Made by a program: the position numbers and the translations under genes. Below, in pieces: positions 7,647 to 14,803 of a DNA stretch of 16,431 bases; within the stretch, counting starts at the first letter, position 1; each line of letters starts with the position of its first letter. Below the pieces are notes generated by a model. That model saw only the letters and a program-made list of their open reading frames with translations, searched no databases and was not told the DNA's origin. Origin of the DNA: Xanthobacteraceae bacterium (GTDB lineage: Bacteria > Pseudomonadota > Alphaproteobacteria > Rhizobiales > Xanthobacteraceae); assembly GCA_030040825.1 (NCBI GenBank), contig JASHSY010000260.1, positions 1 through 16,431 on the forward strand, in the 5' to 3' direction.

Positions 7647-10580
7647 ATGCTAGTCTCACCGACTCTCAGCACTGTACTAGAGCGACGTGCGCAGGAAGGC
7701 GTGCTGCCGGCAGAACTGGAGTTCTATCAATCCTATGATTGGTGTTTGAACCCGTTTCTTACAGTGAATCAGGCTATCGGGCGTCTTCGTGGCGAGGTGG
7801 ACCGACTGGAGACCGTGCCGAATGGCTGGCAGACCAGCGAGGTCACGACAAACATATTTCTTCTTTCCTGTGGTCTGCTGAATTGCGTCGACGAGTATCT
7901 GCGCGGGCCTGCCTTACGGCTTCCCGGTCGGGTAGCAAAGACCTTGGTCGGTCGTGGCGCCGGTCGTTTCGTGGAAACGATTTCAGATCGCCCGTGGTCT
8001 CGACGGCTGGTTATTCGCTGGCGGCGGCACTGGCTTGCGAGGCTCAACGAGTTCCTTTCCCTGATCGTCGGTCGGCATGTTACGGAGCCAATACGCCTTG
8101 CCGAAGCGGCCGGCAGACTAATAACGCTTTTGCAGGCGCCGCCGCTGCCATCGGATTTCCTGGGTGAGCTTCTCGGTACCCCCACCCTATTCAATCGCCT
8201 GGACCTGACGCAAACGGATATCTTAGCGCTCGGCGAATCTTTCGTGCGGCAATATCCCGAGCGGACCCAGGCCATTTTGCTTGTCGGGCTACGCACCTCG
8301 GGTTCGTATTTTGCACCTCTCCTGAGCGCCTTTTTCGAAGCTGAAGGCTATGCGAGTGTGGCGCTCCTGACGATCAAGCCGAATAAAGGCGTCGGTCGCC
8401 GAGAAAACAAGGAACTTAAGCGGTTCGCTGCGCGCGGTTATTGGGCGCTTATTGTGGATGACCCTCCGGAAACGAATCGCACCGCTCTCGCTGCGTTTGA
8501 CATCGTGAGCCGAGCCGGATTTGCGCCAGGCTGCGTAAAATTTGTCGCGCCGACTCATCCGGCTAAAACAAACTGGTTCAAGAATCTTCCAGAGGACAGC
8601 GTTGTTACGCTTCCGCCTGAGCAATGGCACAAGCGGGAGCTGATGAACAAAGAAACGGTGGAACGCCGTTTGGCCGAATATTTTCGGAGTCAAAATTTCA
8701 CCCGCGTGGCGGTGACCACAAGTGACCGCGCGGACGAATTCAATGCCCGCCTACAAACTACAGCATCGGACGAACGGGGCGAACGTCTAAAACACATATT
8801 TGAGGTCCAACTGGAGACACCTGAAGGCGAGCAGCGGACCAAATATGTTTTGGCTAAAAGCGTCGGCTGGGGATGGTTGGGATACCATGCGTTTCTGATC
8901 GGGCACCGGCTCAGCGGCTATGTGCCTCCGATTCTCGGACTTCGCGACGGCATTCTTTACACGGAATGGATTCCCCAGGCGGCGGTCGAACCGAGTGGGA
9001 AAAGACGGACAGAGCTCATTGCCGCATCTGCGTCGTACGTTGCCGCTAGGGCTCGTAATCTGCAGCTAAAAGGCGCCGCCGCAACCAGCATAGACCTAAA
9101 GCGGTATAACAACGGTGCGCTGCTGTTGGCAAAAGCACTTAGCGGGGCCTACGGTCGCTTGCCTACCGACTTGTTAATGCAATCGCGCCTTGGCCGCCTG
9201 GTGCAGGCGCAGCGATGCCCATGCCCCACATTGATCGACGGCAACATGCATCCCAATGAATGGATTTTAGGACCGCTGGGACCCTTGAAAACAGATTACG
9301 AGCACCACGGCATGGGAAAGGCTGCGCTGAACCTGATCGACCCTGCCTATGATCTGGCGGACACGGTCTTCAATCTGGACCTTTCGCCGGAAGAGGAGCG
9401 GAGCCTGGTCGGTCAATACATCGCAGAATCTGAAGACGCTGCGGTTGAGCAACGCCTCTTCATGCATAAACTGCTCTCCGGCCTTTGGACGATGAACCAT
9501 ATCCAACAGCAACTCTTTAGTTCGCCGCGCGGCGGCGATGCCCAGCGCAATTACCACCGGCGCTTCATGAATGCTTGGAACTTCCTGACCATACAGGCGG
9601 CGCGCCATTGCGGCTCGCTATGCCACCGAGGGATCGATTTGCGCTGGCGTGCTCCGCTCGTTGTGCTGGACATCGACGGCGTCCTCGATCGCCGGCTGTT
9701 CGGCTTTCCTTGTACGACCGTGGCCGGCATGGAGGCGCTCTCGCTGCTGAGCGCTCACGGTTTCTCGGTCGCGCTCAATACGGCGCGCTCGGCGGCTGAG
9801 GTGAAGGACTATTGCAAGGCCTACTCGCTCGCTGGTGGCGTCGCCGAGTATGGCGGCTACCTATGGGACGCAGTTGGTCAGCGTGAGCGTGTTCTCATCA
9901 GTACCGAGGCGGCGCGCCAACTGGAAAAGCTGAGAAGCCACTTGCAGGGGATTCCCGGGGTATTCCTTGATGAACGCCATCGATATTCGATCCGGGCGTT
10001 CACTTACCGGGACAAGCCACCGGGGCTGCTGCGGTCGCTGCTCGAGTCGGAACGTTCGTCTAGCATCGGCGATGGCGCGCTGGCTCCGATCACAACTCAC
10101 ATCGTGCACCAATTGCTGGTGGATCTGCAGCTTGATCGACTTACTTTCCATCACACGACGATCGACACAACTATCGTGGCTAAGGAAGTCGATAAAGGGA
10201 CGGGTCTTGCCGCGCTTCGAGACTGGGTCTTGGCAAAGGATGCCGAGACGATTGCCGTCGGGGATGGCGAGCCCGATTTGGCCATGTTCCGGGTCGCCAC
10301 CCACAGTTTCGCGCCCGCCAATGTTGGCCCTAAGGGTCAAACGAGGCTTTTCAGCTGTCAGGTCGCCTCTCATCATCATCAGCAGGGTCTGCTGGAAATT
10401 GTGCGCAAGATCATACACTCCGATGGCCGGGACTGTGAGCAATGCAGCCAGGCTAGGAGGTTTCCCCGTGACGATGACGACCTGTTTCTCTCGGTATTGC
10501 GGGCGGCGGATCGAAGGTGGACCGCCAATTTGCGCAGAGCGATGTTAGACCCGACGGCTTTTAGATTTTTCATCCGGTAG
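7647..10580 (+). CDS. multidomain protein: PRTase-like, APH-like kinase fold, Cof-type HAD phosphatase
   Basis: A 977-residue soluble protein starting 2 bp after the flippase-kinase stop, so probably translationally coupled. Residues 1-190 are helical and unrecognised. Residues about 195-310 resemble a class I phosphoribosyltransferase: LLVGLRTSGS (211-220) and the PRPP-loop-like ALIVDDPPETNRTA (267-280). Residues about 380-620 resemble aminoglycoside/choline-type phosphotransferases: DGNMHPNEW (531-539), TDYEH (549-553) and DPAYDLAD (565-572). Residues about 670-920 are a HAD hydrolase with all four motifs: LDIDGVLD (674-681), NTARS (711-715), DKGTGL (849-854) and VGDGEPDLAMF (871-881). AEYGGY (733-738) and the position of the cap fit the Cof/sugar-phosphatase type. 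A C-terminal tail has CEQC (930-933). The substrate is unknown; sugar or ribose phosphate chemistry linked to EPS is an inference. Confidence 0.85.
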   Translation: MLVSPTLSTVLERRAQEGVLPAELEFYQSYDWCLNPFLTVNQAIGRLRGEVDRLETVPNGWQTSEVTTNIFLLSCGLLNCVDEYLRGPALRLPGRVAKTLVGRGAGRFVETISDRPWSRRLVIRWRRHWLARLNEFLSLIVGRHVTEPIRLAEAAGRLITLLQAPPLPSDFLGELLGTPTLFNRLDLTQTDILALGESFVRQYPERTQAILLVGLRTSGSYFAPLLSAFFEAEGYASVALLTIKPNKGVGRRENKELKRFAARGYWALIVDDPPETNRTALAAFDIVSRAGFAPGCVKFVAPTHPAKTNWFKNLPEDSVVTLPPEQWHKRELMNKETVERRLAEYFRSQNFTRVAVTTSDRADEFNARLQTTASDERGERLKHIFEVQLETPEGEQRTKYVLAKSVGWGWLGYHAFLIGHRLSGYVPPILGLRDGILYTEWIPQAAVEPSGKRRTELIAASASYVAARARNLQLKGAAATSIDLKRYNNGALLLAKALSGAYGRLPTDLLMQSRLGRLVQAQRCPCPTLIDGNMHPNEWILGPLGPLKTDYEHHGMGKAALNLIDPAYDLADTVFNLDLSPEEERSLVGQYIAESEDAAVEQRLFMHKLLSGLWTMNHIQQQLFSSPRGGDAQRNYHRRFMNAWNFLTIQAARHCGSLCHRGIDLRWRAPLVVLDIDGVLDRRLFGFPCTTVAGMEALSLLSAHGFSVALNTARSAAEVKDYCKAYSLAGGVAEYGGYLWDAVGQRERVLISTEAARQLEKLRSHLQGIPGVFLDERHRYSIRAFTYRDKPPGLLRSLLESERSSSIGDGALAPITTHIVHQLLVDLQLDRLTFHHTTIDTTIVAKEVDKGTGLAALRDWVLAKDAETIAVGDGEPDLAMFRVATHSFAPANVGPKGQTRLFSCQVASHHHQQGLLEIVRKIIHSDGRDCEQCSQARRFPRDDDDLFLSVLRAADRRWTANLRRAMLDPTAFRFFIR

Positions 10581-11006
10581 GTGGTGAGGGCGCCTTCCGG
10601 CGTGGTCGGTCAACTTGCTCACGGCGACTTTGGACTGACCGCAGCTTTCCGGTGCTGAGCTCCTAAGCAACACGGGCATTTGGACGTGGACGAGAGGATT
10701 AGCTTTGAAGGGTCGAGGTCGGCAACCGCATTCCGCAGTCGCCTCAGGCCAATTGATGCGCGTTGGATGAGCAAACAGCTTTTCGAGCTGATTAGAATGT
10801 CGTGGGCATTGTTCATAGCATCGTTGCATGCTGGCCAAATATTTGCAGTTGAGCGTGCTTACCATCCGGTGTGGGGTCGCAATTCTCGGTACACCCGGGG
10901 CTATTCAATCTTTGTCGTGGAATCCTGGAAAGCTATCCGGTGATCGGGTATTCGTTCAAGCGCCCACGTTGCGGCTGAGGTCAATAACTCCCGGTCGATC
11001 CGTGCC
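10581..11006. other. 426-bp gap with no convincing gene
   Basis: Open frames of 60-100 codons exist on both strands (for example 10680-10943 plus) but show no domain, no good RBS and low-complexity-free yet unfamiliar sequence. A small GC-rich hairpin follows the upstream gene near 10590 without a T-tract, so it is not a clear terminator. The region may carry the promoter of the GH5 gene, which I could not locate. Confidence 0.45.
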
Positions 11007-12080
11007 ATGCGATGCACTTCAAATAACTTTCCCCGCATTTTGCTCTTCGGCTGCGCTTTGGCATCTTGTCTGAGCAGCGGGCATGCGGTCCACGCGGCAA
11101 GTTTATCGGCCGATAGTCAATGGCCATTCGCGCGCGGCATTAATCTTTCCGGTGCCGAAGTTAATCCTGAACGCGAGCCAGGAATCTACGGGAAGGATTA
11201 TATCTATCCGTCAGTTGACGAGCTCGATTATTACGCGAGCAAGGGCTTTGCCGTGGTGCGGTTGCCGTACCGCTGGGAGCGGCTGCAACCGTCGCTGTTC
11301 GGCGGGCTCGACGCCGCCGAGCTCGACCGCATCAAAGCCTTCGTAGCCGCGGCGCAGGCCCTCAATATGCGGGTCATCCTCTCGCCGCACAATTTCGGGC
11401 GCTATATCATCAACAACAAGGCGACTCTTATCGGTACGGTTGGCGTGCCGATCGAGGCCTTCGCTGATTTCTCGCACAAAGTAGCCGCGGAATTTGTCGG
11501 CAACGATGCCGTTTACGCGCTTAGCCTGATGAACGAGCCGCACGATTCGCACGGTCTCTGGAAAAAAACTGCGCAAGCCGGACTCGATGCGATTCGAACT
11601 GCCGACCGAGAACGACTGGTACTGGCACCCGGCGATGAGTGGAGCGGGGCGTGGAGCTGGCGACGCTACAATGGCGACTTTCTGCTTAAGGATGCTGCCG
11701 ATCACATCATGTACGAAGCGCACCAATACTTCGATCTCGATCACAGCGGGACTTACAAGGTCGGCTATACGCTTAACGGAGCCTCGCCGGACCGTGGCGT
11801 TGAGTGGGTCCGCCCCTTTGCCGAGTGGCTCAAACTACACCGCGTGAGGGGTATCATCACCGAATTTGGCGTTCCCAGAGACGATCTGCGGTGGCTCGAA
11901 CTGACCCGGCGGCTGCTCGCATATTTGGCGCAGGAGCGCATCCCGTGGGTCTATTGGGCGGGCGGCCCCTGGTGGGGCAACTATCCGCTCTCTGCTGAAC
12001 CGAAGAACGGGGTGGACGCGCCGATCATGCCAGTGCTGACCAAGGACTATGGAATGATGCGCAGCCGAGCTTCGCGATAG
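11007..12080 (+). CDS. secreted glycoside hydrolase family 5 (cellulase-like glycanase)
   Basis: A 357-residue retaining glycanase of the GH5 (clan A) TIM-barrel type. An N-terminal signal peptide is visible: Arg-containing start, hydrophobic ILLFGCALASCL (11-22) and AVHA-AS as the likely cleavage site near residue 30-31. Catalytic features: VRLPYRW (84-90), SPHNF (126-130), the acid/base Glu177 in LMNEPHD (174-180), HQYFD (239-243), the nucleophile Glu286 in ITEFG (284-288) and VYWAGG (315-320). It should cleave beta-glucan-like bonds in the periplasm or outside. Within an EPS locus it is likely to trim or release the polymer. The frame is closed by TGA at 10941; ATG 11007 is the first good start and has only a weak RBS. 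Confidence 0.92.
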   Translation: MRCTSNNFPRILLFGCALASCLSSGHAVHAASLSADSQWPFARGINLSGAEVNPEREPGIYGKDYIYPSVDELDYYASKGFAVVRLPYRWERLQPSLFGGLDAAELDRIKAFVAAAQALNMRVILSPHNFGRYIINNKATLIGTVGVPIEAFADFSHKVAAEFVGNDAVYALSLMNEPHDSHGLWKKTAQAGLDAIRTADRERLVLAPGDEWSGAWSWRRYNGDFLLKDAADHIMYEAHQYFDLDHSGTYKVGYTLNGASPDRGVEWVRPFAEWLKLHRVRGIITEFGVPRDDLRWLELTRRLLAYLAQERIPWVYWAGGPWWGNYPLSAEPKNGVDAPIMPVLTKDYGMMRSRASR

Positions 12081-12085
12081 ACGGC

Positions 12086-12117
12086 TTAGGACATCTTAGG
12101 CAATTAGGACGTCTTAG
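12086..12117 (+). terminator. hairpin between convergent genes, candidate 3' end of the GH5 transcript
   Basis: Two 14-bp direct repeats (12086-12099 and 12104-12117, one mismatch) are separated by GCAA. Because each unit is nearly self-complementary, the plus-strand RNA can pair 13 of 14 positions (four as G-U) and close on GCAA, a GNRA tetraloop. On the minus strand the G-U pairs become C-A mismatches, so the fold favours the GH5 transcript. The following AUAAUUU is only a weak U-tract. Confidence 0.4.
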
Positions 12118-13987
12118 ATAATTTGACCTCGGCCGCTTTCGTTTTGGCGCCGAAAAGCCATTGGCTGAGAATTCTAAAAATAAAAAGCGGAATGCCAACA
12201 ATATAACGATGCCACAGCCGCGATGGTTCCTGGATGATGCGGTAAAGCCATTCCACCCTGCTGGACTGCATCCACAGCGGAGCCCGCCGAACATCCCCGG
12301 CCACAAAATCGAGTAGCGCACCGACCGCAAAACCCAGCCGGGCGCCTGTTGTAACCAAATTTTCCGCGAGCCATAATTCCTGTTTCGGATTGCCCATCCC
12401 GACGAGAACGATATCGGTATTCGACGCCTTGATTAGGGCATTGATTTTGGCCGTGTCGTCTTTCGCAAAGTACCCGTGATGGCAACCAACAATCTGATGC
12501 CGAGCGAACCTTCTGGAGAGCCGTTCGGCAGCGCGCTGTACGATGGCAGGGCGACTGCCCAGCAAGAAGATACGATAGCGGTGCCGCGTGTTTTGAAGAT
12601 AATACGGGGTGAAGTCTGTCCCGTTGAGGTTTTGTGGAAAGGCTTTGCCGAAGAGAATGAGACTCGCGATATCCGCGCCGATTCCGTCATTGAGGACGAC
12701 GGATTTCCGCAGAATTTCCCGAATGCGTTCGTCCCGATAGGCGATATTCAATGCGTGAGCATTGGCGAAAGCCACGATAGTAGAGGTGTCGCGTTCAAAC
12801 CGATCATCGAGCAGCTCAACGGATTGTGAGGTCGTGCCGACACAAACCGGAACACCCAGAATAGTCCGCTTCTTCGTTCCGCAAATAATGTCATATAATT
12901 CCATATATGCTTGCGAAACTCGTCGCCAATCGTAGGCCGCCGCAGCATCGATTGACTTCCCGCGAACCCAAGAATAATTGGCTTCGATCTCTGGCCATTT
13001 TCTCATAAATGCACTCGCGGCAGCTTTCGCGTCGGAGAAATCGACGAGCAGTCCGACGCCTGCGCGTGTGACCAGTTCGCGGAACGTCGGAATATCGCTC
13101 AGCACCGGGTACAAACCTGCCGACATGCCCTCCAAGGCAGCCACGCCAAATCCTTCATATTCCGATGCGCTCGCGACTGCCGCACAGCAATTCATTAGTT
13201 CTCGGACTTTATCCTCATCGGCATCGACAATAATTTCAATGGCATCGCTGATGTGCAGCGTCTCGGCCAGCGCTGCTAAACGATCGGTATCAATGTCCCA
13301 AGTGCGACCGGCAATGATCAGTTTCCAGGCCGGATCGTATTGGCGTAGAGCGGCAATAAAGGAAAGCAAACGATCCAATCGTTTGTTGCTTGAGAGCCGT
13401 CCCAGCGCAAGAATGACCTTTACTGGCGTGACAGACGAAGCGTTGGCGTATTTGGAAACGTTCACTCCGTTTTCGATGCAGACGATACCGTTCTTCCGAA
13501 TCCTGGAGAAAAGCTCGAGATCAGCGGCGCTTACGCCTACGACGCCATCGTACCAAGCCAGTGAGAGCCTAGTGATGGTAAAAAAGTACAGTCGCTTGAG
13601 ACGTGCCGCGTAAGGCGTGTGAAAAAACCCGCCATGCGTCGATACTACAAGCTTCTTTCGGTGCAGGGGCTTAGTCCAGGCGAGATAATCGACAAAGAAG
13701 TCGAGGGCGTGGACGTGAACGATATCCGCGTCGCGGATGAACTTGAGCACGGAGGGAGCCAGCGGGTAGCGCGTTGATCCAAAAAACGGAACGCGAACGA
13801 CCTTCGCCCCGTCGACCACGTCGTCCGCTGGCAACACAGCATGCTTCGGCGCCTTGAATAGACGGTTCAGGGTTACGATGGACACGTGGTGGCCCGCGAC
13901 GACCTGCGCCGAAGCCAATTCGCGAACCACGCTCTCGAATCCCCCGACCGCAGGATAGAACTGGCGCACGACATGAACGATGTACAT
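12104..13987 (-). CDS. fused glycosyltransferase: GT4 domain plus WecG/TagA/CpsF (GT26) domain
   Basis: A 627-residue bifunctional glycosyltransferase that should add two sugars to the lipid-linked repeat unit. Residues 1-370 are a GT-B retaining GT4 enzyme: glycine-rich FYPAVGGFES (10-19), STHGGFFHT (116-124), GRLSSNKRLD (196-205) and the EX7E motif with Glu278 and Glu286 in EYEGFGVAALE (276-286). Residues about 373-605 are a GT26 domain: ANAHALNIAYRD (408-419), LNDGIGADI (432-440), NGTDF (455-459), GMGNPKQELW (530-539) and GALLDFVAGDVRRAP (556-570). These two families are usually separate proteins, for example GumH and GumM in xanthan synthesis. The hydrophobic stretch 592-612 may associate with the membrane. 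It converges on the GH5 gene; its stop lies inside a repeat. An inverted repeat lies 42 bp upstream. Confidence 0.93.
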   Translation of the reverse strand: MYIVHVVRQFYPAVGGFESVVRELASAQVVAGHHVSIVTLNRLFKAPKHAVLPADDVVDGAKVVRVPFFGSTRYPLAPSVLKFIRDADIVHVHALDFFVDYLAWTKPLHRKKLVVSTHGGFFHTPYAARLKRLYFFTITRLSLAWYDGVVGVSAADLELFSRIRKNGIVCIENGVNVSKYANASSVTPVKVILALGRLSSNKRLDRLLSFIAALRQYDPAWKLIIAGRTWDIDTDRLAALAETLHISDAIEIIVDADEDKVRELMNCCAAVASASEYEGFGVAALEGMSAGLYPVLSDIPTFRELVTRAGVGLLVDFSDAKAAASAFMRKWPEIEANYSWVRGKSIDAAAAYDWRRVSQAYMELYDIICGTKKRTILGVPVCVGTTSQSVELLDDRFERDTSTIVAFANAHALNIAYRDERIREILRKSVVLNDGIGADIASLILFGKAFPQNLNGTDFTPYYLQNTRHRYRIFLLGSRPAIVQRAAERLSRRFARHQIVGCHHGYFAKDDTAKINALIKASNTDIVLVGMGNPKQELWLAENLVTTGARLGFAVGALLDFVAGDVRRAPLWMQSSRVEWLYRIIQEPSRLWHRYIVGIPLFIFRILSQWLFGAKTKAAEVKLSKTS

Positions 13988-14028
13988 AATACGCGTTCAC
14001 CAGGTTTACGCGTCAGGCGATTGGCACC

Positions 14029-14045
14029 GATGACCCGCGGTCATC
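14029..14045. promoter_or_regulatory. 7-3-7 inverted repeat upstream of the GT4-GT26 gene
   Basis: GATGACC and GGTCATC flank CGC. It lies about 42 bp before the minus-strand ATG at 13987, in promoter or 5' leader position, with no T-run. An operator or a leader hairpin are both possible. Confidence 0.4.
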
Positions 14046-14186
14046 AGCTCGCGGAGCGACGAAAAAAACCAGAAGTTATAGTCGGGTAAAACCTCCGAGG
14101 CGGCAACCAACTTTTGTTAAGCATCGTTAATGCCGCCCGCGTGCGGCTAACGCTAAAAGCTTATCGTAGGTTCCTACCTGCGTTCA

Positions 14187-14465
14187 GCCACTTCGGCGCC
14201 CTCTCGGTCGTGGGATTCAAGATCCTCCAATTTTTGCAGCCCTATCAGATCCGGAGATTTTATCCTAAAGGAACTCCCCTGAGTGGGGGCGTGTCTCTGA
14301 CCCTCAGCAATTTGTTCTCGGCGGAAGGCATCTTATGCTGATCGTTGCCGTATCGGGTCTTCTGGGATGGCCCGCCAATCCAGAGACGGCCGATGACCCG
14401 GGCCGTAGCCGGCATCATGCCGTTTGCGCCGATGCGGGATTTTGCCCTATTTCTTGCAGGCGGCC
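14187..14465 (+). pseudogene. remnant of a second Wzx-type flippase gene
   Basis: This stretch matches the internal part of the flippase-kinase gene at about 5540-5845 (residues about 70-170). The best block, 14232-14265 against 5597-5630, has two mismatches in 34 bases and encodes LQPYQI-RFYP. Matching residues then continue through GTP, LFS and LIV, and in a third segment as AVAGIMPFA--RDFA. The matches fall in frame 2, then 1, then 2 again with a TGA at 14339, so at least two frameshifts are needed. Neither the N-terminus, the later helices nor the kinase domain is present. It is either a decayed partial duplication or the relic of a replaced flippase. Confidence 0.75.
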
Positions 14466-14599
14466 CACAAAGAGATCGACCGAAAATTTGCCCGGGGCCA
14501 TGTTTGACTCAACCGCGTTTAAAGCCCTCATCCGCGGTGAAACCGCACGGCGAAGACCGGCCGCTAGTATCCAACGCCAAACTTACCGCGGCGGCGCGT

Positions 14600-14623
14600 A
14601 AAAAAATCAACCTCCGTCAGGTT
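14600..14623 (-). terminator. possible minus-strand intrinsic terminator without a gene
   Basis: Read on the minus strand, AACCT and AGGTT form a 5-bp stem around GACGG, followed by GA and seven Ts. The stem is short. No minus-strand gene lies just upstream, so it would only stop stray transcription towards the GT4-GT26 gene, or it is chance. Confidence 0.2.
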
Positions 14624-14693
14624 CCCGGCAACCGCCTCTATTTGTGAAACGAGAGCTGCAACAAGCCCCGGTAAATTGCCATTAGCATAAAAT

Positions 14694-14709
14694 ATGCCGG
14701 AGACGGCAT
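14694..14709. promoter_or_regulatory. 6-4-6 inverted repeat upstream of the polymerase gene
   Basis: ATGCCG and CGGCAT flank GAGA, which in plus-strand RNA would be a GNRA tetraloop. It lies about 95 bp before ATG 14804. No T-run follows. It may be an operator or a leader hairpin. Confidence 0.35.
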
Positions 14710-14730
14710 GAATGAAATACAGTGGTCGAT

Positions 14731-14748
14731 GTAGCTACTTCGAGCTAC
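14731..14748. promoter_or_regulatory. 6-6-6 inverted repeat upstream of the polymerase gene
   Basis: GTAGCT and AGCTAC flank ACTTCG. The same bases also contain a direct repeat of AGCTACT with a 10-bp period (14733 and 14743), so the site could be read as either. It lies 56 bp before ATG 14804. Confidence 0.3.
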
Positions 14749-14803
14749 TCTGCAGTGAGCCGGTCGTCGACTTCAGCGCATCATAAAGAGAAATCGCCGC
14801 GCG

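Larger units (their letters stand above)
14466..14803. other. leader region of the polymerase gene
   Basis: Gene-free. Sequence after 14465 may be further decay of the flippase remnant but I cannot align it. It contains the inverted repeats at 14694-14709 and 14731-14748 and a possible minus-strand terminator at 14600-14623. AAAGAGAAA at 14784-14792 is a weak, rather distant RBS for ATG 14804. Confidence 0.5.

Noticed and set aside
10468..10548. A perfect AGGAGG (10455-10460) followed after 7 bases by GTG, opening a 26-codon ORF in another frame inside the 3' end of the PRTase-kinase-HAD gene.
   Set aside because: The ORF is very short, ends inside the host gene and has no recognisable product; the AGGAGG encodes ordinary residues of the large protein.
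10590..10606. Small GC-rich hairpin just after the PRTase-kinase-HAD gene, considered as its terminator.
   Set aside because: Short stem with a G-U closing pair and no T-tract, so not supported.
10680..10943. 87-codon plus-strand ORF in the gap before the GH5 gene.
   Set aside because: No RBS, no recognisable motif, and overlapping frames on both strands are equally open.
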